NCBI GenBank assembly: GCA_022827045.1
Contig: JAJDTQ010000102.1
Location: 1-6,353 of the forward strand
DNA length: 6,353 nt
Direction: 5' to 3'
DNA from: Candidatus Binatia bacterium
GTDB lineage: Bacteria > Desulfobacterota_B > Binatia > UBA9968 > JAJDTQ01
Each line of letters opens with the position of its first letter. The stretch's first letter is position 1. Shown here piece by piece: positions 1-5,623 of the stretch. The notes below the pieces were generated by a model that did not search any database, was not told the DNA's origin, and saw only the letters and a program-made list of their open reading frames with translations. A program made the translations under genes and the position numbers.

Positions 1-32
1 GGGCCTATGGGTGTTTTCACGCCAGCCTTTTC

Positions 33-66
33 AACCCCGTGCCCCCTTTCGGGGCGCGTCGGGGTT
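33..66. repeat. Nested inverted repeat (stem-loop) at left edge
   Basis: An outer 7-bp perfect stem, AACCCCG (33-39) against CGGGGTT (60-66), encloses an inner 5-bp stem, GCCCC (41-45) against GGGGC (51-55), with a CTTTC loop; bases 56-59 are left unpaired. It could be the terminator of a gene left of the window, but only three T residues follow (65-67), so intrinsic termination is weak. The rest of 1-210 shows no convincing coding sequence. The folding is read directly; any function is inference. Confidence 0.4.
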
Positions 67-150
67 TCGTGGGGCGCCGACAGCGGACATGCGGATTCTG
101 CTCTCGGGCACCGATGGTGTCAAGGCTGGCCCAGACCGGCCGCCACCGGC

Positions 151-179
151 TTGGCAGAGCCCGCTCGCCATTGTACAAC
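151..179 (+). promoter_or_regulatory. Candidate sigma70-type promoter of the peroxiredoxin gene
   Basis: TTGGCA (151-156, 5 of 6 matches to the -35 consensus) is separated by exactly 17 nt from TACAAC (174-179, 4 of 6 matches to the -10 consensus). Transcription would start near 186, giving a leader of about 25 nt that holds the ribosome binding site at 198-203. The spacing is ideal, but short motifs arise by chance and no start site is known. Confidence 0.4.
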
Positions 180-210
180 ATCCGGGAACACGCAACCGGA
201 GGACCAACCC

Positions 211-678
211 ATGAAGCACAAGCCCGGCGACAAGGCGCCGGATTTCCGCCTGATGGATCAGCACGGCAAGCCCCACAAACTCTCCGGCTACAAGGGGAAG
301 TGGGTGCTGCTGTTCTTCTACCCCAAGGACGCGACGCCCGGCTGAACGAAAGAGGCCTGTAGTCTACGGGACCACATAACCGAGTTTGACAAGGCCGAGG
401 CCACGGTCTTGGGAGTCAGCATCGATCCGGTCAAGAGCCACGCCAAATTCGCCGAGAAGCACCAGCTCCCCTACACGTTGCTGGCGGACGAGGGGAAGGA
501 GGTGGTGAGGCTGTACGACGTCTGGGGCATGAAGAAGTTCATGGGCAGGGAATACGAGGGCACCTACCGGATGTCGTTCCTCATCGACCCCAAGGGCAAG
601 ATCGCCCGGATCTACGAGAAGGTGAAGCCCGAGCAGCACGCGCGGGAGGTGCTCGACGACCTGGCGGAGTTGGCGTAA
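211..678 (+). CDS. bcp: Selenocysteine-containing thioredoxin-dependent peroxiredoxin (PrxQ/BCP family), TGA read through
   Basis: This enzyme reduces hydrogen peroxide and organic hydroperoxides in the cytosol, normally with electrons from thioredoxin. The ATG at 211 has GGAGGA at 198-203, 7 nt upstream. The reading frame meets TGA at 343-345 (residue 45) and then stays open to TAA at 676-678, giving 155 residues, the usual PrxQ length. Residue 45 is exactly the peroxidatic position in PKDATPG-U-TKEAC. The resolving Cys50 is kept at +5, as in E. coli BCP. P38, T42 and R120 (YRMSFLID) of the active site are intact, and the C-terminal half (LYDVWGMKKFMGREYEG, then FLIDPKGKI) is well conserved. 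A decayed gene would not be expected to keep these or to carry a SECIS-like hairpin right after the TGA. An upstream in-frame start at 7 is not favoured because no conserved sequence precedes 211. The alternatives are a nonsense mutation or a sequencing error (TGC or TGT to TGA). Family assignment is very secure; selenocysteine decoding is a strong inference. Confidence 0.9.
343..345 (+). other. In-frame TGA decoded as selenocysteine (Sec45)
   Basis: The TGA replaces the TGC/TGT codon for the catalytic peroxidatic cysteine in the TPG-C-T motif of PrxQ enzymes. The same frame continues without another stop for 110 codons of clear peroxiredoxin sequence. This is the only TGA in the frame. Sec at the catalytic cysteine is the standard placement in redox selenoproteins. 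Confidence 0.85.
354..373 (+). promoter_or_regulatory. Bacterial SECIS-like hairpin downstream of the TGA
   Basis: Pairs are G354-C373 and G355-C372, then a bulged A371, then C356-G370, C357-G369, U358-G368 (wobble), G359-C367 and U360-A366. The apical loop is AGUCU (361-365), which could close further to a GUC loop through A361-U365. The loop G (362) lies 16 nt after the TGA. Bacterial SECIS elements are short hairpins just downstream of UGA, with a G near the start of the loop that is contacted by SelB. The loop resembles AGGUCU of the E. coli fdhF element. The fold was worked out by hand, without an energy calculation. Confidence 0.75.
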
Positions 679-686
679 GGCCTCGC

Positions 687-731
687 GTAGGTCGGATTCG
701 CGAAGCGTAATCCGACAATCCGCCAGCCTAC
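687..731. repeat. REP-like palindromic element between the peroxiredoxin gene and tadA
   Basis: GTCGGATT (691-698) pairs perfectly with AATCCGAC (709-716). Inside, CGC (699-701) pairs with GCG (705-707) around a GAA loop, with T708 bulged. An outer arm, GTAGG (687-691), can compete to pair with CCTAC (727-731). The unit resembles the GTAGGTCGGATTAGCG...CGTAATCCGAC intergenic repeats found scattered in many proteobacterial genomes. Lying just after the stop codon, it may stabilise or terminate the peroxiredoxin mRNA. Only one copy lies in this window, so genomic repetition is inferred from recognition of the motif. Confidence 0.6.
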
Positions 732-771
732 ACCAACCCTCGACAAGGCGGCCGGGAGTACGGATGGTCCC

Positions 772-1248
772 GTGACGGACGAGGTGCCCGACAAGGAGGA
801 CTCGGCATTCATGGCGTTGGCTCTGGCCGAGGCCGAGGAAGCGCGTGGGGAAGAGGAGGTCCCCGTTGGGGCGGTGGTGGTATGCGGCGGTGAAGTGATC
901 GGCCGGGGACGCAACCGGCGCGAGGCCACGGGGGACCCCACGAGCCACGCCGAGATCCTGGCCATCAGGGAGGCGGTGGCGGCACGGCCCTCATGGCGCC
1001 TCGACGATTGCACGCTCTACGTCACCCTGGAGCCCTGCGTCATGTGCGCCGGCGCCATCGTCCAGGCCCGCGTCCGGCGTCTGGTGTTCGGTTGCCTGGA
1101 TCCCAAGGGAGGCGCCGTGAGATCGCTCTATCGAATCTGCGACGATCCGCGCCTGAACCATAGGGTGGACGTCACCGAAGGCGTGCTGGCGGAACGGTGC
1201 GGCGAAATCCTGAAGAGTTTCTTCGCCACGCTCCGGGAGCGGGATTGA
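772..1248 (+). CDS. tadA: tRNA(Arg) adenosine-34 deaminase TadA
   Basis: TadA is a zinc-dependent cytosolic enzyme that converts A34 of tRNA-Arg(ACG) to inosine so that one tRNA reads CGU, CGC and CGA. The 158-residue product is of family length. The deaminase signature is complete: H59-A-E61 (zinc ligand and proton shuttle) and P88-C89-V-M-C92 (zinc ligands). EVPVGAVVV at 29-37, N48, and the C-terminal ..FNH-like LNHRVDVTEGVL segment also match TadA rather than cytosine or guanine deaminases. The GTG start at 772 keeps the DSAFMALAL entry helix typical of TadA but has only a weak, distant ribosome site. An ATG at 811 lies 10 nt after a much stronger AAGGAGGA (793-800), but starting there would drop the residues just before the first helix. 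The start is therefore uncertain; the function is not. Confidence 0.93.
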   Translation: MTDEVPDKEDSAFMALALAEAEEARGEEEVPVGAVVVCGGEVIGRGRNRREATGDPTSHAEILAIREAVAARPSWRLDDCTLYVTLEPCVMCAGAIVQARVRRLVFGCLDPKGGAVRSLYRICDDPRLNHRVDVTEGVLAERCGEILKSFFATLRERD

Positions 1249-1255
1249 TCCCAAC

Positions 1256-2620
1256 ATGGACGCCACCGCGCGATATCTGAGCGGCTACGCCGCTTCCCTG
1301 GACTACCGGGACTTGCCTCGCGATACCGTTCACGAGGCCCGCCGCCGGATACTGGATTCGGTGGGTTGTGCGCTCGGGGGCTTCGCCGCCGAGCCCTGCC
1401 GCATCGCCCGTGATATCGCGCCGGCAGCGGGGAGCCAGGGTTCCGCGCGTATCCTCGGAACCGGACAGTCCACCACGCCCGACATGGCGGCCTTCACCAA
1501 CACCGCCATGATCCGCTACCTGGACTGCAACGACAGTTTCGTTTCGCCGGGCGGGGGTCATCCCAGCGATATGCTGCCGGCGGTGCTGGCCGCGGCCGAG
1601 GTGGCCGGCGCTTCGGGCCGTGCCGCGATCACGGCGCTGGTGCTGGCCTACGAGATCTACGGCCAGTTCGCCGCCCGCTTCGCCACCCGCGAGAAGGGAT
1701 GGGACCAGGGGCTCTTCATCGGTCCGGCGAGCGCCTGCGCCGCCGGAAAGGTCCTGGGATTGCCGGAGGAACAACTCGCCCACGCCATGTCCATGACCGT
1801 CGTGTCCCAGGTACCGCTTGGCCAGACTCGGGTGGGAGAGCTGTCCGCATGGAAGGGCTGCGCCACGGCCATGGCCGTGCGCAATGGCGTGTTTGCCGCG
1901 TTGCTGGCCCGCAGCGGGATGGAGGGACCGCCCGAACCCTTCGAGGGCCGCTACGGGCTGTTCGAGCAAGTGACCGGGGAACTGCCGCTGGACGGATTCG
2001 GCGATGCCAAGGCAGACGTGCCGTTCAAGCTCTCCGACACCAGCATCAAGTACTTCCCGGTGCAGATTCACACCCAGGCCGGCGCAGCCATGGCGCTGGA
2101 GTTGCGGGACGAGTTCGATCTCGATGACCTCGAACGCATCCACATCCGGACTTATGGCGTGGCCGTTCGGAACGCCGCCGGCGAGCCCGAGAAATGGGAC
2201 CCCAAGACCCGTGAGACCGCGGATCACAGCCTCCCTTACGTGGTCGCCGTGGCCCTTGCCGACGGCGCGGTGACCCCGGCCAGCTTCGACGAGAAGCGGA
2301 TTGGAGAGCCCCTCCTCAGGCCGCTTATGCGCAAGGTCCAGGTCAGCGAGGATCCCGAAGCTACGCGCAACTACCCCGCACAACAACAGGCGCGCATGGA
2401 GATCGAGTTGCGTTCCGGGCGCCAGCTGACCCGGGCCGCGGATTACCCAAAGGGCCACAGCCGAAACCCGTTGTCCGACAGCGAGCTGGAGCAGAAGTTC
2501 CTGGGACTGACGGCGGGTGTCTTGCTTCGGGCGCGTCAGGCGGCCCTGTTGGAATCGTTGCGGCGATTCGACGAATTGGAGAACATGGATGCTCTGTTCA
2601 AGGCTTGTCAAGTAGGATAA
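1256..2620 (+). CDS. MmgE/PrpD family protein (2-methylcitrate dehydratase-like)
   Basis: The 454-residue product belongs to the MmgE/PrpD family, which includes 2-methylcitrate dehydratase (PrpD), cis-aconitate decarboxylase and iminodisuccinate epimerase. Family hallmarks are the helical N-terminal domain (about 5-245) with YLDCNDSF (88-95) and GGGHPSDMLPAVLAAAE (99-115), EIYGQFA (133-139), and the C-terminal domain (about 265-445) opening with KYFPVQIHTQAGAAMAL (265-281) followed by DHSLPYVVAVALADG (323-337) and NPLSDSELEQKF (404-415). The ATG at 1256 lies 7 nt after the tadA stop, so the two are probably co-transcribed. No methylcitrate cycle genes (prpB, prpC) are nearby. The substrate cannot be inferred: many environmental bacteria carry multiple such paralogues, and calling this prpD would be over-annotation. 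Confidence 0.9.
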   Translation: MDATARYLSGYAASLDYRDLPRDTVHEARRRILDSVGCALGGFAAEPCRIARDIAPAAGSQGSARILGTGQSTTPDMAAFTNTAMIRYLDCNDSFVSPGGGHPSDMLPAVLAAAEVAGASGRAAITALVLAYEIYGQFAARFATREKGWDQGLFIGPASACAAGKVLGLPEEQLAHAMSMTVVSQVPLGQTRVGELSAWKGCATAMAVRNGVFAALLARSGMEGPPEPFEGRYGLFEQVTGELPLDGFGDAKADVPFKLSDTSIKYFPVQIHTQAGAAMALELRDEFDLDDLERIHIRTYGVAVRNAAGEPEKWDPKTRETADHSLPYVVAVALADGAVTPASFDEKRIGEPLLRPLMRKVQVSEDPEATRNYPAQQQARMEIELRSGRQLTRAADYPKGHSRNPLSDSELEQKFLGLTAGVLLRARQAALLESLRRFDELENMDALFKACQVG

Positions 2621-2674
2621 GGCCGGTTCAAGCTCTCATCGACACCACAGTCAATTTGCGGGAGGAGGTTCATC

Positions 2675-3046
2675 ATGTCCAAGCTGACACAATTCCGTTC
2701 GTGGAACTTCAATGCCGAGGACCTGGAGAAAACCGTCAGTTTCTACCAGGACGTACTCGGGGCGACGGTTCGCAAGAAACACGTGGTCGCCGGCGTCGAC
2801 GTCGTCCGGCTCAACCTCGGCGGCGCCGTGCTCGGCGTCTTCGACGCCTCCAAGGACCGGCACCCACGCGTGCCGCACCACACCTTCGAGATCGACGCCC
2901 GCGGCGAGCCCGAGGATTTCGTCAAGGAGATCGAGGCCCGGGGCGCCAAGGTCAGCGAGATCCGCCGCCACGGCGACGGCGGCTATTCCGTCTACGTCAT
3001 CGACCCTAGCGGCAACCGGCTGGAGCTTTCCACGTCGTCGGGGTAG
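2675..3046 (+). CDS. VOC-fold protein (glyoxalase/bleomycin resistance/dioxygenase superfamily)
   Basis: A 123-residue single-domain protein with two beta-alpha-beta-beta-beta units. The first unit is FNAEDLEKTVSFYQDVLG (12-29); the second contains HHTFEID (68-74), DFVKEIEARGAKV (81-93) and the terminal IDPSGNRLEL (109-118), with the conserved Glu117. The family binds a divalent metal and acts as lyase, isomerase, dioxygenase or resistance protein. Here the residue aligned with the first metal-binding His of glyoxalase I appears to be Ser9 (FRSWNF), while His68/69 and Glu117 remain, so metal binding may be altered. The start is well set by GGAGGAGG at 2661-2668, 6 nt upstream of the ATG. The gene lies 54 nt after the MmgE/PrpD gene, so it could be a distal operon member. 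Substrate unknown. Confidence 0.88.
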   Translation: MSKLTQFRSWNFNAEDLEKTVSFYQDVLGATVRKKHVVAGVDVVRLNLGGAVLGVFDASKDRHPRVPHHTFEIDARGEPEDFVKEIEARGAKVSEIRRHGDGGYSVYVIDPSGNRLELSTSSG

Positions 3047-3104
3047 GAGCCTATGGCGGGCCTGCTCCGGGCATAGACCTTGTCTCGGTCTGGTCGCGGC
3101 TGAC

Positions 3105-4070
3105 ATGGAGCAGCTTGGGAATCTCAGCGTGCCGAATTCCAGGAAAGCACCGCTCGGCGCACTATGCGCCGCACTGTCACTGTTCATGTTCGCCGGACCG
3201 CAACCCGCGGTATCCGATCCGGTTCTGATCGCCAAACGCGAGTCCGTTTACAACAACATCTACGTCTTCAAGGAAGGTCCGATCATCACGTTGACTTTCG
3301 GACACAACCGGGCGCTCTACACCGAGACGGTCTATGACACGCGCGACGAGTTCGCGCTTCCTTCGCGATACACACGGTACATGACAGCCGTCCTCGCCTA
3401 TGCGGGCGAGGTGGGCCGGGTTCTCGAAATCGGCTTCGGCGGGGGTCGGACCGCGTGGTACCTGCACAGGACCATGCCCGACCTCGAAGTCACCTCGGTC
3501 GAGCTCGACCCGGAGGTTTTCAAGCTGGCCAAACGTTACTTCGGGATCCGTCTCGAAAGAAACTTTCATGTCTCCATCGAGGATGGCCGGCGATACATCA
3601 TGAGGAGGAAAACCCGGTGGCCGGTGATCCTGATCGATGCGTATCGGAGCGCCTTCGTGCCGTTTCATCTGCTCACCACGGAGTTCTACGAGCTTGTGAA
3701 GACCCGCGTCAGGCCCGGCGGCGCCGTGGCGCAGAACGTCGAGCCCAACACCATGATGTTCGACGCCGCCCTCGTTACCATCGGCAAGGTGTTCGACCAC
3801 GTGGATCTGTACGATGCGGGAGGCAACGTGGTCATGATCGCCTACGACGGGCCCAGGCGTGAACAGGCGCGGCTGGTGTCAACCGCCGCCAGGCTGGACG
3901 ACGCATTCGGGTTCAAGTACCCGTTGAGCGAATTGGTCTCCCGGCGACGCAGCGTCGAGCGCCTGCCCGACACCGCGGCCCTCACGGACGATTTCGCGCC
4001 GGTGGAGTCGTTGCGCGCGATCAAGATGCACAACCGCAAGCTGGACGAGTTCCTCAAGGGGAAGTGGTGA
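3105..4070 (+). CDS. Spermidine-synthase-like SAM-fold protein with N-terminal signal or anchor
   Basis: A 321-residue protein with the Rossmann fold of spermidine synthases and class I methyltransferases. VLEIGFGGG (106-114) is the nucleotide-binding glycine loop and SVELDP (131-136) the acidic ribose-binding strand end. SIEDGRRYI (157-165), PVILIDAY (173-180) and VPFHLLTTEFYELVK (185-199) match the spermidine synthase layout (D178 sits where the catalytic Asp lies), as does TDDFAPVE (294-301) near the end. Residues about 12-37 (SRK, a hydrophobic stretch, then PAVS) look like a Sec signal peptide or membrane anchor, which is odd for an enzyme using a cytosolic cofactor. Its stop overlaps the start of the membrane protein downstream, so the two probably work together. 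ATG 3105 has no clear ribosome site; GTG 3129 is an alternative that still keeps the hydrophobic segment. True aminopropyltransferase activity is unproven. Confidence 0.82.
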   Translation: MEQLGNLSVPNSRKAPLGALCAALSLFMFAGPQPAVSDPVLIAKRESVYNNIYVFKEGPIITLTFGHNRALYTETVYDTRDEFALPSRYTRYMTAVLAYAGEVGRVLEIGFGGGRTAWYLHRTMPDLEVTSVELDPEVFKLAKRYFGIRLERNFHVSIEDGRRYIMRRKTRWPVILIDAYRSAFVPFHLLTTEFYELVKTRVRPGGAVAQNVEPNTMMFDAALVTIGKVFDHVDLYDAGGNVVMIAYDGPRREQARLVSTAARLDDAFGFKYPLSELVSRRRSVERLPDTAALTDDFAPVESLRAIKMHNRKLDEFLKGKW

Positions 4071-4687
4071 TGGGACGCGTGATCGGTTCGGTGTGGGTGT
4101 TCGTGCTGATCTTTCTGTCCGGCTTCGCCCTCATGGGATTCGAGATGTTGGGGAGCCGGTACCTCAACCCCTATTTCGGCAGCGGTATTACAACATGGGC
4201 CTGCCTGATTGCGGTCGTGCTTTTCGCCATGATGGTCGGCTACACCGCGGGGGGCATCGTCGCCGATCGCTCCCGTGAAATCTGGATCGTATCGACCGTG
4301 CTCTCGGTTGTGGGCGTCTACCTGATTCTCGTGGCGTTCCTGGCGAACCGCGCCATGGAAGCCATCATGTTGTCCGCCGGCTATGACTTCTGGGGTACCA
4401 TGGTCGCCGCCGTCGCTCTGACGTTTCTCCCCGTGGCGCTTCTCGCGGCGCTCTCTCCCTTCTTCGTACGCCTGTTGCTAAAGGAACTCGAGTACGGCGG
4501 ACGCGTCACCGGGGCGGTGTACGGCGTGTCCACCATGGGCAACGTGCTCGGAACCCTGGTGACCGTGTTCGTCTTCATCCCCAGCGTGGGAACCAGCAAG
4601 ATAACCGTGGTGTTCGGCGGCGTCCTGATCGCCTGCGGTGTGGCGTCCCTCGTGCTAAGCGTTTCCGGCCGTCTGCGGGGCGTGTAA
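4070..4687 (+). CDS. Six-helix membrane protein, membrane half of a fused MFS/spermidine synthase type
   Basis: A 205-residue integral membrane protein with about six hydrophobic helices (roughly residues 5-27, 40-64, 72-93, 108-131, 146-168 and 173-196). The segment LMGFEMLGSRYLNPYFGSG, followed by a helix ending GYTAGGIVADR, resembles the N-terminal membrane domain of proteins annotated as fused MFS transporter/spermidine synthase, where this domain precedes the Rossmann domain in one chain. Here the halves are separate genes in reversed order. The ATG at 4070 overlaps the upstream TGA by one base and follows AAGGGGAAG (4055-4063), indicating translational coupling. Transport activity is not established for this family, so I would not call it a transporter. 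An in-frame GTG at 4064 is a poorer start. Confidence 0.8.
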   Translation: MGRVIGSVWVFVLIFLSGFALMGFEMLGSRYLNPYFGSGITTWACLIAVVLFAMMVGYTAGGIVADRSREIWIVSTVLSVVGVYLILVAFLANRAMEAIMLSAGYDFWGTMVAAVALTFLPVALLAALSPFFVRLLLKELEYGGRVTGAVYGVSTMGNVLGTLVTVFVFIPSVGTSKITVVFGGVLIACGVASLVLSVSGRLRGV

Positions 4688-4735
4688 TGAATTGACTGGG
4701 TCTAGGGCTGAGATCGCTGGGAATGCTTGAAGGGC

Positions 4736-4764
4736 TTGTCCCTCGATCCCTCTTTCCTTACACT
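4736..4764 (+). promoter_or_regulatory. Candidate promoter of the antitoxin/toxin region
   Basis: TTGTCC (4736-4741) and TACACT (4759-4764) are 17 nt apart, with 4 of 6 matches each to the -35 and -10 consensus; the -10 keeps the most conserved T, A and final T. Transcription would start about 4771, just before the GAGGGGAGA ribosome site. Speculative, but it lies in the gap where a promoter for the antitoxin genes is expected. Confidence 0.3.
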
Positions 4765-4786
4765 CAACGACGAGGGGAGAACGGCC

Positions 4787-4930
4787 ATGCAGGACGTTGA
4801 AGAACGGGAACAGATTGAGGAGACGATCGCGCTGGCCAAAATCCTTGCGCTGGGGAATCGTCAGATAGAAGCGGGGCAGGTGGAACCGGCCGCCGATGTT
4901 ATTGCGCGACTTCGGGAGCGGCGATCCTGA
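4787..4930 (+). CDS. Small antitoxin-like protein without a partner toxin
   Basis: A 47-residue acidic, helical protein. The ATG at 4787 follows a strong GAGGGGAGA (4772-4780) by 6 nt, which favours it over the in-frame TTG at 4727. The stretch ALAKILALGNRQIEAGQVEP and the following ADVIARLRERR resemble the C-terminal toxin-binding tails of Phd/YefM-type antitoxins (an ...AGxVxPxxxVxxxLR pattern); no DNA-binding N-terminal domain is present. Its TGA overlaps an ATG at 4930, the arrangement typical of an antitoxin followed by its toxin, but that frame closes after nine codons. It may be the remnant of a module whose toxin was lost, or a short stand-alone protein. Antitoxin assignment is inference from pattern and neighbourhood. 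Confidence 0.6.
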   Translation: MQDVEEREQIEETIALAKILALGNRQIEAGQVEPAADVIARLRERRS

Positions 4931-4959
4931 TGGATTCGATGAGGCACGACGACCGATGA
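4930..4959 (+). other. Nine-codon ORF overlapping the orphan antitoxin stop
   Basis: The ATG at 4930 shares its first base with the TGA of the preceding gene and runs MDSMRHDDR to a TGA at 4957-4959. Position and coupling are where a toxin gene would start, but nothing toxin-like follows in 4960-5012. It may be a relic start or simply chance. Confidence 0.2.
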
Positions 4960-5012
4960 ACGCCGTAGGTGGTTCGGGAGAGATCGGCCTTAATCTTGAC
5001 ACGAGGTGATCC

Positions 5013-5201
5013 ATGTCAACTACCGACGTGAAACAGGAGGCACAGCGTCTGGTCCAAAAGCTCCCGGCAAACGCGACATGGGACGACCTGATGTACGAGA
5101 TCTACGTGCGGCAGGCGATTGAAGCAGGGCTGGCCGACAGTGAGACGGGCCGGACCCTGGACGTCAAGGAGGTACGGGCCAAGTTCGGATTGGCGACGTG
5201 A
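5013..5201 (+). CDS. Antitoxin of a RelE/ParE-type toxin-antitoxin module
   Basis: A 62-residue protein of the small, acidic kind found directly upstream of RelE/ParE toxins. The middle (LVQKLPANATWDDLMYEIYV, then RQAIEAGLADSETG) and the C-terminal VKEVRAKFGL match the recurring pattern L...LP..A.WDDLMY.IYVR.AIE.GL.D...GR....EEVR..FGL of these antitoxins. The ATG at 5013 has GAGGTGAT (5003-5010), closely complementary to the 16S rRNA tail. Its stop overlaps the toxin GTG by 4 nt (GTGA, 5198-5201). It should bind and neutralise the toxin; whether it also binds DNA to autoregulate is not evident, as no classical DNA-binding motif is seen. Confidence 0.8.
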   Translation: MSTTDVKQEAQRLVQKLPANATWDDLMYEIYVRQAIEAGLADSETGRTLDVKEVRAKFGLAT

Positions 5202-5485
5202 AGACTAACTGGACGAGGACGTCCGTCGAGCATCTTGTCGCCATCTACGAACACATCGCTCAAGACGCGCCATTGTACGCGCAACGCGTAGTGGATCGCC
5301 TCACACGGCGTTCGGAACAGATTGCCAAGTTTCCGGGGTCCGGTCGCATGGTCCCGGAATATGACGCGCCAGAAATCCGGGAAGTCATCGAAAAACCCTA
5401 TCGCATCATCTACCGAGTCAGGCCCGACCAAATTGACGTCTTGGCCATAGTGCACGGCGCTCAGCGGTTGCCCCCAGACCTCTAA
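5198..5485 (+). CDS. RelE/ParE family toxin
   Basis: A 95-residue basic protein with the RelE/ParE fold signature: W5 and the N-terminal helix HLVAIYEHIAQDAPLYAQRVVDRL, then KFPGSGRMVPEYDAPEIREVIEKPYRIIYRV, then IDVLAIVHGAQRLPPDL. The P-GSGR-V-E and RE...YRIIYRV blocks followed by a VHGAQR strand are diagnostic of the superfamily. Members either inhibit DNA gyrase (ParE) or cleave mRNA on the ribosome (RelE); sequence alone does not settle which. The GTG start at 5198 sits inside the antitoxin stop (4-nt overlap), so the toxin is made only with its antitoxin. It appears intact. No clear terminator follows in 5486-5623. Confidence 0.88.
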   Translation: MKTNWTRTSVEHLVAIYEHIAQDAPLYAQRVVDRLTRRSEQIAKFPGSGRMVPEYDAPEIREVIEKPYRIIYRVRPDQIDVLAIVHGAQRLPPDL

Positions 5486-5623
5486 TTGATGTCTTTTCCA
5501 GCCGTGCGCGGAACCTGTAAGGAGGCCACACGAGCCGCGGTTGTCTTTGCTGCGGGTGATGTCGACTTACGAAGCGTGCCTAGAAGATCGCCAAGTTCCA
5601 AATGCAGACCACATGCCGGAGCC

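Noticed and set aside
211..678. Peroxiredoxin as a pseudogene with a nonsense mutation
   Set aside because: The stop falls exactly on the catalytic cysteine codon, a SECIS-like hairpin follows, and the downstream half retains all conserved residues; chance agreement is unlikely, though sequencing error cannot be fully excluded.
364..948. 194-codon - strand open frame across the peroxiredoxin and tadA
   Set aside because: Antisense shadow that spans two recognised genes and the REP-like hairpin; no family resemblance.
1172..2611. 479-codon open frame on the - strand, longer than the gene opposite it
   Set aside because: It is a shadow of the MmgE/PrpD gene created by GC-rich codon bias; the translation resembles no family, while the + strand frame has clear family motifs and an operon context.
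3051..3091. Two small inverted repeats (CTATG/CATAG and AGACC/GGTCT) after the VOC gene
   Set aside because: The stems are short or interrupted, with no T tract, so I could not support a terminator or operator.
2712..3104. N-terminal extension of the spermidine-synthase-like frame through the VOC gene
   Set aside because: It overlaps the VOC gene in another frame and translates to low-complexity Ser/Arg/Thr sequence; the real start lies at 3105 or 3129.
4996..5001. Perfect TTGACA -35 box before the second antitoxin
   Set aside because: No -10-like hexamer lies 16-18 nt downstream, and the expected position would be inside the coding sequence.
5518..5525. Strong Shine-Dalgarno-like TAAGGAGG after the toxin gene
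   Set aside because: No start codon opens a sensible frame at a suitable distance; nothing recognisable is encoded in 5486-5623.
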